Position numbers and translations under genes: made by a program
Assembly (NCBI RefSeq): GCF_910591885.1
Contig: NW_025963601.1
Location: 62,001 to 126,000, forward strand
DNA: 64,000 nucleotides
Direction: 5' to 3'
Source of the DNA: Bombus terrestris
Taxonomy: Eukaryota; Arthropoda; Insecta; Hymenoptera; Apidae
Notes under the pieces: model-generated
What the model saw: only the letters and a program-made list of their open reading frames with translations
What the model was told of the DNA's origin: nothing
The model's database searches: none
Part shown: piece after piece, positions 1 to 12,300 of the stretch
How the letters are laid out: each line of letters opens with the position of its first letter
How positions within the stretch are numbered: position 1 is the first letter of the stretch

Positions 1-2460
1 CATCGTTGGACATCGTTGGACATCGTGGGACAACGTGGGACACCGTTGGACACCGTTGGACATCGTTGGACATCGTTGGACATCGTGGGACACCGTTGGA
101 CATCGCTGGACACCGTTGGACATCGTTGGACACCGTTGGACATCGTTGGACACCGTGGGACAACGTGGGACAACGTGGGACAACGTGGGACAACGTGGGA
201 CACCGTTGGACACCGTTGAACATCGTTGGACACCGTTGGACAACGTGGGACAACGTGGGACAACGTGGGACAACGTGGGACACCGTTGGACACCGTTGGA
301 CATCGTTGGACACCGTTGGACACCGTTGGACATCGTTGGACATCGTTGGACATCGTGGGACACCGTTGGACATCGCTGGACACCGTTGGACATCGTTGGA
401 CACCGTGGGACAACGTGGGACAACGTGGGACACCGTTGGACACCGTGGGACAACGTGGGACAACGTGGGACAACGTGGGACAACGTGGGACAACGTGGGA
501 CACCGTTGGACACCGTTGGACATCGTTGGACATCGTTGGACATCGTGGGACACCGTTGGACAACGTGGGACAACGTGGGACAACGTGGGACAACGTGGGA
601 CAACGTGGGACAACGTGGGACAACGTGGGAAAACGTGGGACAACGTGGGACACCGTTGGACATCGCTGGACACCGTTGGACATCGTTGGACACCGTGGGA
701 CAACGTGGGACAACGTGGGACAACGTGGGACAACGTGGGACAACGTGGGACAACGTGGGACAACGTGGGACAACGTGGGAAAACGTGGGACAACGTGGGA
801 CAACGTGGGACAACGTGGGACACCGTTGGACATCGTTGGACACCGTGGGACAACGTGGGACAACGTGGGACAACGTGGGAGAACGTGGGACAACGTGGGA
901 CAACGTGGGACAACGTGGGACAACGTGGGACAACGTGGGACAACGTGGGACATCGTGGGACAACGTGGGACAACGTGGGACAACGTGGGACAACGTGGGA
1001 CACCGTTGGACAACGTGGGACAACGTGGGACAACGTGGGACACCGTTGGACACCGTGGGACACCGTTGGACACCGTTGGACATCGTTGGACACCGTGGGA
1101 CAACGTGGGACAACGTGGGACAACGTGGGACAACGTGGGACAACGTGGGACACCGTTGGACATCGTTGGACATCGTTGGACATCGTTGGACATCGTGGGA
1201 CACCGTTGGACATCGTTGGACACCGTGGGACACCGTTGGACACCGTTGGACATCGTTGGACACCGTGGGACAACGTGGGACAACGTGGGACAACGTGGGA
1301 CAACGTGGGACAACGTGGGACAACGTGGGACAACGTGGGACAACGTGGGACAACGTGGGACAACGTGGGACAACGTGGGACTACGTGGGACATCGTGGGA
1401 CAACGTGGGACAACGTGGGACAACGTGGGACAACGTGGGACAACGTGGGACACCGTTGGACACCGTGGGACACCGTTGGACACCGTTGGACATCGTTGGA
1501 CACCGTGGGACAACGTGGGACAACGTGGGACAACGTGGGACACCGTTGGACATCGTTGGACACCGTGGGACAACGTGGGACAACGTGGGACAACGTGGGA
1601 GAACGTGGGAGAACGTGGGACAACGTGGGACAACGTGGGACAACGTGGGACAACGTGGGACAACGTGGGACATCGTGGGACAACGTGGGACAACGTGGGA
1701 CAACGTGGGACAACGTGGGACACCGTTGGACAACGTGGGACACCGTTGGACAACGTGGGACACCGTTGGACATCGTTGGACACCGTGGGACAACGTGGGA
1801 CAACGTGGGACCACGTGGGACAACGTGGGACAACGTGGGACAACGTGGGACAACGTGGGACAACGTGGGACAACGTGGGACAACGTGGGACATCGTGGGA
1901 CAACGTGGGACAACGTGGGACAACGTGGGACAACGTGGGACAACGTGGGACACAGTTGGACATCGTTGGACACCGTGGGACACCGTGGGACAACGTGGGA
2001 CAACGTGGGACAACGTGGGACAACGTGGGACAACGTGGGAAACCATGGAACAACGTGGGACAACGTGGGACACCGTTGGACATCGTTGGACAACGTGGGA
2101 CAACGTGGGACCACGTGGGACAACGTGGGACAACGTGGGACAACGTGGGACACCGTTGGACACCGTGGGACACCGTTGGACACCGTTGGACATCGTTGGA
2201 CACCGTGGGACAACGTGGGACAACGTGGGACAACGTGGGACAACGTGGGACAACGTGGGACAACGTGGGACAACGTGGGACAACGTGGGACAACGTGGGA
2301 CAACGTGGGACAACGTGGGACAACGTGGGACACCGTTGGACAACGTGGGACACCGTTGGACATCGTTGGACACCGTGGGACAACGTGGGACAACGTGGGA
2401 CAACGTGGGACAACGTGGGACAACGTGGGACAACGTGGGACAACGTGGGACACCGTTGGA

Positions 2461-4900
2461 CAACGTGGGACAACGTGGGACACCGTTGGACACCGTGGGA
2501 CACCGTTGGACACCGTTGGACATCGTTGGACACCGTGGGACAACGTGGGACAACGTGGGACAACGTGGGACAACGTGGGACAACGTGGGACAACGTGGGA
2601 CAACGTGGGACAACGTGGGACAACGTGGGACAACGTGGGACAACGTGGGACAACGTGGGACACCGTTGGACAACGTGGGACACCGTTGGACATCGTTGGA
2701 CACCGTGGGACAACGTGGGACAACGTGGGACAACGTGGGACAACGTGGGACAACGTGGGACACCGTTGGACATCGTTGGACATCGTTGGACATCGTGGGA
2801 CACCGTTGGACATCGTTGGACATCGTTGGACACCGTTGGACACCGTTGGACAACGTGGGACATCGTGGGACAACGTGGGACAACGTGGGACAACGTGGGA
2901 CAACGTGGGACACCGTTGGACACAGTGGGACACCGTTGGACACCGTTGGACACCGTTGGACACCGTGGGACAACGTGGGACAACGTGGGACAACGTGGGA
3001 AACCATGGAACAACGTGGGACAACGTGGGACACCGTTGGACATCGTTGGACATCGTTGGACACCGTGGGACAACGTGGGACAACGTGGGAAAACGTGGGA
3101 CAACGTGGGACACCGTTGGACATCGCTGGACACCGTTGGACATCGTTGGACACCGTGGGACAACGTGGGACAACGTGGGACATCGTGGGACAACGTGGGA
3201 CAACGTGGGACAACGTGGGACAACGTGGGACAACGTGGGACAACGTGGGACAACGTGGGACATCGTGGGACAACGTGGGACAACGTGGGACAACGTGGGA
3301 CAACGTGGGACAACGTGGGACAACGTGGGACAACGTGGGACAACGTGGGACAACGTGGGACACCGTTGGACATCGCTGGACACCGTTGGACATCGTTGGA
3401 CACCGTGGGACAACGTGGGACAACGTGGGACAACGTGGGACACCGTTGGACACCGTTGGACACCGTTGGACACCGTTGGACATCGTTGGACACCGTGGGA
3501 CAACGTGGGACAACGTGGGACAACGTGGGACATCGTGGGACAACGTGGGACAACGTGGGACAACGTGGGACAACGTTGGACATCGTTGGACACCGTTGGA
3601 CACCGTGGGACAACGTGGGACAACGTGGGACAACGTGGGACAACGTGGGACAACGTGGGACAACGTGGGACAACGTGGGACAACGTGGGACAACGTGGGA
3701 CAACGTGGGACAACGTGGGACACCGTTGGACATCGCTGGACACCGTTGGACATCGTTGGACACCGTGGGACAACGTGGGACAACGTGGGACAACGTGGGA
3801 CAACGTGGGACAACGTGGGACAACGTGGGACAACGTGGGACAACGTGGGACAACGTGGGACAACGTGGGACAACGTGGGACACCGTTGGACAACGTGGGA
3901 CACCGTTGGACATCGTTGGACACCGTGGGACAACGTGGGACAACGTGGGACAACGTGGGACAACGTGGGACAACGTGGGACACCGTTGGACATCGTTGGA
4001 CATCGTTGGACATCGTGGGACACCGTTGGACATCGTTGGACATCGTTGGACACCGTTGGACACCGTTGGACAACGTGGGACATCGTGGGACAACGTGGGA
4101 CAACGTGGGACAACGTGGGACAACGTGGGACACCGTTGGACACAGTGGGACACCGTTGGACACCGTTGGACACCGTTGGACACCGTGGGACAACGTGGGA
4201 CAACGTGGGACAACGTGGGAAACCATGGAACAACGTGGGACAACGTGGGACACCGTTGGACATCGTTGGACATCGTTGGACACCGTGGGACAACGTGGGA
4301 CAACGTGGGAAAACGTGGGACAACGTGGGACACCGTTGGACATCGCTGGACACCGTTGGACATCGTTGGACACCGTGGGACAACGTGGGACAACGTGGAA
4401 CATCGTGGGACAACGTGGGACAACGTGGGACAACGTGGGACAACGTGGGACAACGTGGGACAACGTGGGACAACGTGGGACATCGTGGGACAACGTGGGA
4501 CAACGTGGGACAACGTGGGACAACGTGGGACAACGTGGGACAACGTGGGACAACGTGGGACAACGTGGGACAACGTGGGACACCGTTGGACATCGCTGGA
4601 CACCGTTGGACATCGTTGGACACCGTGGGACAACGTGGGACAACGTGGGACAACGTGGGACACCGTTGGACACCGTTGGACACCGTTGGACACCGTTGGA
4701 CATCGTTGGACACCGTGGGACAACGTGGGACAACGTGGGACAACGTGGGACATCGTGGGACAACGTGGGACAACGTGGGACAACGTGGGACAACGTTGGA
4801 CATCGTTGGACACCGTTGGACACCGTGGGACAACGTGGGACAACGTGGGACAACGTGGGACAACGTGGGACAACGTGGGACAACGTGGGACAACGTGGGA
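2461..4900. repeat. 1,220-bp tandem duplication in copy 0
   Basis: Two consecutive stretches of about 1,220 bp share the order of units. Examples are cacagtggga at 2,921 and 4,141, aaccatggaa at 3,001 and 4,221, and the aaacgtggga, catcgctgga group near 3,091 and 4,311. The right copy has a private caacgtggaa unit at 4,391. Copy A contains the stretch once (cacagtggga at 12,261), so the duplication arose in the copy 0 lineage or was lost from A. Outer limits are approximate, because they fall in runs of identical units. Confidence 0.8.
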
Positions 4901-7100
4901 CAACGTGGGACAACGTGGGACAACGTGGGACAACGCGGGACAACGTGGGACAACGTGGGACAACGTGGGACAACGTGGGACATCGTGGGACAACGTGGGA
5001 CAACGTGGGACAACGTGGGACAACGTGGGACAACGTGGGACACCGTTGGACATCGTTGGACACCGTGGGACAACGTGGGACAACGTGGGACAACGTGGGA
5101 CACCGTTGGACACCGTTGGACACCGTTGGACACCGTTGGACATCGTTGGACACCGTGGGACAACGTGGGACAACGTGGGAAACCATGGAACAACGTGGGA
5201 CAACGTGGGACACCGTTGGACATCGTTGGACAACGTGGGACAACGTGGGACAACGTGGGACAACGTGGGACAACGTGGGACAACGTGGGACAACGTGGGA
5301 CAACGTGGGACAACGTGGGACATCGTGGGACAACGTGGGACAACGTGGGACAACGTGGGACAACGTGGGACACCGTTGGACAACGTGGGACACCGTTGGA
5401 CATCGTTGGACACCGTGGGACAACGTGGGACAACGTGGGACCACGTGGGACAACGTGGGACAACGTGGGACAACGTGGGACAACGTGGGACAACGTGGGA
5501 CAACGTGGGACAACGTGGGACAACGTGGGACAACGTGGGACAACGTGGGACACCGTTGGACATCGTTGGACACCGTGGGACACCGTGGGACAACGTGGGA
5601 CAACGTGGGACAACGTGGGACAACGTGGGACAACGTGGGAAACCATGGAACAACGTGGGACAACGTGGGACACCGTTGGACATCGTTGGACAACGTGGGA
5701 CAACGTGGGACAACGTGGGACAACGTGGGACAACGTGGGACACCGTTGGACACCGTGGGACACCGTTGGACACCGTTGGACATCGTTGGACACCGTGGGA
5801 CAACGTGGGACAACGTGGGACAACGTGGGACAACGTGGGACAACGTGGGACAACGTGGGACAACGTGGGACAACGTGGGACAACGTGGGACAACGTGGGA
5901 CAACGTGGGACAACGTGGGACAACGTGGGACAACGTGGGACATCGTGGGACAACGTGGGACAACGTGGGACAACGTGGGACAACGTGGGACATCGTTGGA
6001 CACCGTTGGACATCGTTGGACACCGTGGGACAACGTGGGACAACGTGGGACAACGTGGGACAACGTGGGACAACGTGGGACACCGTTGGACATCGCTGGA
6101 CACCGTTGGACATCGTTGGACACCGTGGGACAACGTGGGACAACGTGGGACAACGTGGGACAACGTGGGACAACGTGGGACACCGTTGGACATCGCTGGA
6201 CACCGTTGGACATCGTGGGACAACGTGGGACAACGTGGGACAACGTGGGACAACGTGGGACAACGTGGGACATCGTGGGACAACGTGGGACAACGTGGGA
6301 CAACGTGGGACAACGTTGGACATCGTTGGACACCGTTGGACACCGTGGGACAACGTGGGACAACGTGGGACAACGTGGGACAACGTGGGACAACGTGGGA
6401 CAACGTGGGACAACGTGGGACAACGTGGGACAACGTGGGACAACGTGGGACAACGTGGGACAACGTGGGACAACGTGGGACATCGTGGGACAACGTGGGA
6501 CAACGTGGGACAACGTGGGACAACGTGGGACAACGTGGGACACCGTTGGACATCGTTGGACACCGTGGGACAACGTGGGACAACGTGGGACAACGTGGGA
6601 AACCATGGAACAACGTGGGACAACGTGGGACACCGTTGGACATCGTTGGACAACGTGGGACAACGTGGGACAACGTGGGACAACGTGGGACAACGTGGGA
6701 CAACGTGGGACAACGTGGGACACCGTTGGACACCGTGGGACACCGTTGGACACCGTTGGACATCGTTGGACACCGTGGGACAACGTGGGACAACGTGGGA
6801 CAACGTGGGACAACGTGGGACAACGTGGGACAACGTGGGACAACGTGGGACAACGTGGGACAACGTGGGACAACGTGGGACAACGTGGGACATCGTGGGA
6901 CAACGTGGGACAACGTGGGACAACGTGGGACAACGTGGGACACCGTTGGACAACGTGGGACACCGTTGGACATCGTTGGACACCGTGGGACAACGTGGGA
7001 CAACGTGGGACCACGTGGGACAACGTGGGACAACGTGGGACAACGTGGGACACCGTGGGACAACGTGGGACAACGTGGGACAACGTGGGACACCGTTGGA

Positions 7101-8380
7101 CACCGTTGGACACCGTTGGACACCGTTGGACATCGTTGGACACCGTGGGACAACGTGGGACAACGTGGGACAACGTGGGAAACCATGGAACAACGTGGGA
7201 CAACGTGGGACACCGTTGGACATCGTTGGACATCGTTGGACACCGTGGGACAACGTGGGACAACGTGGGACAACGTGGGACAACGTGGGACAACGTGGGA
7301 GAACGTGGGACATCGTGGGACACCGTTGGACACCGTGGGACAACGTGGGACAACGTGGGACAACGTGGGACATCGTGGGACAACGTGGGACAACGTGGGA
7401 CAACGTGGGACAACGTGGGACAACGTGGGACACCGTTGGACACCGTTGGACACCGTTGGACACCGTTGGACATCGTTGGACACCGTGGGACAACGTGGGA
7501 CAACGTGGGACATCGTGGGAAACCATGGAACAACGTGGGACAACGTGGGACACCGTTGGACATCGTTGGACATCGTTGGACACCGTGGGACAACGTCGGA
7601 CAACGTGGGACAACGTGGGACATCGTGGGACAACGTGGGACAACGTGGGACCACGTGGGACAACGTGGGACAACGTGGGACAACGTGGGACAACGTGGGA
7701 CAACGTGGGACAACGTGGGACAACGTGGGACACCGTTGGACACCGTTGGACACCGTTGGACACCGTTGGACATCGTTGGACACCGTGGGACAACGTGGGA
7801 CAACGTGGGACAACGTGGGAAACCATGGAACAACGTGGGACAACGTGGGACACCGTTGGACATCGTTGGACATCGTTGGACACCGTGGGACAACGTGGGA
7901 CAACGTGGGACAACGTGGGACAACGTGGGACAACGTGGGAGAACGTGGGACATCGTGGGACACCGTTGGACACCGTGGGACAACGTGGGACAACGTGGGA
8001 CAACGTGGGACATCGTGGGACAACGTGGGACAACGTGGGACAACGTGGGACAACGTGGGACAACGTGGGACACCGTTGGACACCGTTGGACACCGTTGGA
8101 CACCGTTGGACATCGTTGGACACCGTGGGACAACGTGGGACAACGTGGGACATCGTGGGAAACCATGGAACAACGTGGGACAACGTGGGACACCGTTGGA
8201 CATCGTTGGACATCGTTGGACACCGTGGGACAACGTCGGACAACGTGGGACAACGTGGGACATCGTGGGACAACGTGGGACAACGTGGGACAACGTGGGA
8301 CAACGTGGGACAACGTGGGACACCGTTGGACACCGTGGGACACCGTTGGACACCGTTGGACACCGTTGGACACCGTGGGA
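7101..8380. repeat. 640-bp tandem duplication in copy 0
   Basis: The aaccatggaa units at 7,181 and 7,521 repeat at 7,821 and 8,161, both 640 bp away, with the gaacgtggga and caacgtcgga units that lie between and after them repeated as well. The matching part of copy A has the pair only once (15,291 and 15,631). The limits are approximate to a few units. Confidence 0.8.
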
Positions 8381-9000
8381 CAACGTGGGACAACGTGGGA
8401 CAACGTGGGACAACGTGGGACAACGTGGGACAACGTGGGACAACGTGGGACAACGTGGGACAACGTGGGACATCGTGGGACAACGTGGGACAACGTGGGA
8501 CAACGTGGGACATCGTGGGACAACGTGGGACAACGTGGGACAACGTGGGACAACGTGGGACACCGTTGGACACCGTTGGACACCGTTGGACACCGTTGGA
8601 CACCGTTGGACATCGTTGGACACAGTGGGACAACGTGGGACAACGTGGGACAACGTGGGAAACCATGGAACAACGTGGGACAACGTGGGACACCGTTGGA
8701 CATCGTTGGACATCGTTGGACACCGTGGGACAACGTGGGACAACGTGGGACAACGTGGGACAACGTGGGACAAGGTGGGAGAACGTGGGACATCGTGGGA
8801 CACCGTTGGACACCGTGGGACAACGTGGGACAACGTGGGACAACGTGGGACAACGTGGGACAACGTGGGACAACGTGGGACAACGTGGGACAACGTGGGA
8901 CAACGTGGGACAACGTGGGACATCGTGGGACAACGTGGGACAACGTGGGACAACGTGGGACAACGTGGGACAACGTGGGACAACGTGGGACAACGTGGGA

Positions 9001-9310
9001 TAACGTGGGACAACGTGGGACAACGTGGGACAACGTGGGACAACGTGGCACAACGTGGGACAACGTGGGACACCGTTGGACATCGTTGGACAACGTGGGA
9101 CAACGTGGGACAACGTGGGACAACGTGGGACAACGTGGGACAACGTGGGACAACGTGGGACAACGTGGGACACCGTTGGACACCGTTGGACATCGTTGGA
9201 CACCGTGGGACAACGTGGGACAACGTGGGACAACGTGGGACAACGTGGGACAACGTGGGACAACTTGGGACAACGTCGGACAACGTGGGACAACGTGGGA
9301 CAACGTGTGA
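9001..9310. repeat. 310-bp marker block, copy A
   Basis: Thirty-one units with five rare variants at fixed places: taacgtggga (unit 1), caacgtggca (unit 5), caacttggga (unit 27), caacgtcgga (unit 28) and caacgtgtga (unit 31). Between them the ordinary units are arranged identically to the blocks at 16,451, 21,181 and 27,271. The block is the clearest boundary mark of the macro-repeat. The taa and tga that it introduces are why plus-strand open frames end here. Confidence 0.9.
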
Positions 9311-12300
9311 CAACGTGGGACATCGTGGGACAACGTGGGACAACGTGGGACAACGTGGGACAACGTGGGACATCGTGGGACAACGTGGGACAACGTGGGA
9401 CAACGTGGGACACCGTTGGACACCGTTGGACACCGTTGGACACCGTTGGACATCGTTGGACACCGTGGGACAACGTGGGACAACGTGGGACAACGTGGGA
9501 AACCATGGAACAACGTGGGACAACGTGGGACACCGTTGGACATCGTTGGACATCGTTGGACACCGTGGGACAACGTGGGACAACGTGGGACAACGTGGGA
9601 AACCATGGAACAACGTGGGACAACGTGGGACACCGTTGGACATCGTTGGACATCGTTGGACATCGTGGGACACCGTTGGACATCGTTGGACACCGTTGGA
9701 CATCGTTGGACACCGTGGGACAACGTGGGACAACGTGGGACAACGTGGGACAACGTGGGACACCGTTGGACACCGTTGGACATCGTTGGACACCGTTGGA
9801 CACCGTTGGACATCGTTGGACATCGTTGGACATCGTGGGACACCGTTGGACATCGCTGGACACCGTTGGACATCGTTGGACACCGTGGGACAACGTGGGA
9901 CAACGTGGGACACCGTTGGACACCGTGGGACAACGTGGGACAACGTGGGACAACGTGGGACAACGTGGGACAACGTGGGACACCGTTGGACACCGTTGGA
10001 CATCGTTGGACATCGTTGGACATCGTGGGACACCGTTGGACAACGTGGGACAACGTGGGACAACGTGGGACAACGTGGGACAACGTGGGACAACGTGGGA
10101 CAACGTGGGAAAACGTGGGACAACGTGGGACACCGTTGGACATCGCTGGACACCGTTGGACATCGTTGGACACCGTGGGACAACGTGGGACAACGTGGGA
10201 CAACGTGGGACAACGTGGGACAACGTGGGACAACGTGGGACAACGTGGGACAACGTGGGAAAACGTGGGACAACGTGGGACACCGTTGGACATCGCTGAA
10301 CACCGTTGGACATCGTTGGACACCGTGGGACAACGTGGGACAACGTGGGACAACGTGGGACAACGTGGGACAACGTGGGACAACGTGGGACAACGTGGGA
10401 CAACGTGGGACAACGTGGGACAACGTGGGACAACGTGGGACAACGTGGGACAACGTGGGACAACGTGGGACAACGTGGGACAACGTTGGACAACGTGGGA
10501 CAACGTGGGACAACGTGGGACAACGTGGGACAACGTGGGACAACGTGGGACATCGTGGGACAACGTGGGACAACGTGGGACAACGTGGGACAACGTGGGA
10601 CATCGTTGGACACCGTTGGACACCGTGGGACAACGTGGGACAACGTGGGACCACGTGGGACAACGTGGGACAACGTGGGACAACGTGGGACAACGTGGGA
10701 CAACGTGGGACAACGTGGGACAACGTGGGACAACGTGGGACAACGTGGGACACCGTTGGACACCGTGGGACACCGTTGGACACCGTTGGACATCGTTGGA
10801 CACCGTGGGACAACGTGGGACAACGTGGGACAACGTGGGACAACGTGGGACAACGTGGGACACCGTTGGACATCGTTGGACATCGTTGGACATCGTTGGA
10901 CATCGTGGGACAACGTGGGACAACGTGGGACCACGTGGGACAACGTGGGACAACGTGGGACAACGTGGGACAACGTGGGACAACGTGGGACAACGTGGGA
11001 CAACGTGGGACAACGTGGGACAACGTGGGACACCGTTGGACACCGTGGGACACCGTTGGACACCGTTGGACATCGTTGGACACCGTGGGACAACGTGGGA
11101 CAACGTGGGACAACGTGGGACAACGTGGGACAACGTGGGACACCGTGGGACACCGTTGGACACCGTTGGACACCGTTGGACACCGTTGGACATCGTTGGA
11201 CACCGTGGGACAACGTGGGACAACGTGGGACAACGTGGGACACCGTTGGACATCGTTGGACACCGTGGGACAACGTGGGACAACGTGGGACAACGTGGGA
11301 GAACGTGGGACAACGTGGGACAACGTGGGACAACGTGGGACAACGTGGGACAACGTGGGACAACGTGGGACATCGTGGGACAACGTGGGACAACGTGGGA
11401 CAACGTGGGACAACGTGGGACACCGTTGGACAACGTGGGACACCGTTGGACATCGTTGGACACCGTGGGACAACGTGGGACAACGTGGGACAACGTGGGA
11501 CAACGTGGGACAACGTGGGACAACGTGGGACAACGTGGGACAACGTGGGACAACGTGGGACAACGTGGGACATCGTGGGACAACGTGGGACAACGTGGGA
11601 CAACGTGGGACAACGTGGGACAACGTGGGGCACAGTTGGACATCGTTGGACACCGTGGGACACCGTGGGACAACGTGGGACAACGTGGGACAACGTGGGA
11701 CAACGTGGGAAACCATGGAACAACGTGGGACAACGTGGGACACCGTTGGACATCGTTGGACAACGTGGGACAACGTGGGACAACGTGGGACAACGTGGGA
11801 CAACGTGGGACAACGTGGGACACCGTTGGACACCGTGGGACACCGTTGGACACCGTTGGACATCGTTGGACACCGTGGGACAACGTGGGACAACGTGGGA
11901 CAACGTGGGACAACGTGGGACAACGTGGGACAACGTGGGACAACGTGGGACAACGTGGGACAACGTGGGACAACGTGGGACAACGTGGGACAACGTGGGA
12001 CACCGTTGGACAACGTGGGACACCGTTGGACATCGTTGGACACCGTGGGACAACGTGGGACAACGTGGGACAACGTGGGACAACGTGGGACAACGTGGGA
12101 CACCGTTGGACATCGTTGGACATCGTTGGACATCGTGGGACACCGTTGGACATCGTTGGACATCGTTGGACACCGTTGGACACCGTTGGACAACGTGGGA
12201 CATCGTGGGACAACGTGGGACAACGTGGGACAACGTGGGACAACGTGGGACACCGTTGGACACAGTGGGACACCGTTGGACACCGTTGGACACCGTTGGA

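Larger units (their letters stand above)
1..9000. repeat. Macro-copy 0 of region I, cut by the left window edge
   Basis: This stretch is the right-hand part of a macro-repeat whose next copy starts at 9,001. The order of units from about 241 to 790 repeats at 9,721-10,270 with an offset of 9,480 bp, including the catcgctgga unit at 371 (9,851) and aaacgtggga at 781 (10,261). Further in, caacgcggga at 4,931 pairs with 13,051 and cacagtggga at 4,141 pairs with 12,261, both at an offset of 8,120. The falling offset shows that this copy carries extra internal duplications that the next copy lacks (see 2,461-4,900 and 7,101-8,380). The head of the copy, with its marker block, should lie roughly 0.5-0.7 kb left of the window. 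Units at 1-290 match the next copy only with small 20-80 bp shifts. Confidence 0.75.

Noticed and set aside
2041..2050. ATG within aaccatggaa (Kozak-like aaccATGg) as translation starts
   Set aside because: The context is good by chance, but about 80 copies each lead only into the stop-free repeat. Nothing marks any of them as a real start.
9001..9310. 310-bp block as a gene boundary or terminator, because open frames stop there
   Set aside because: The stops are single-base variants of ordinary units. There is no hairpin with a T-run and no unique sequence, and the block is simply part of the repeat.
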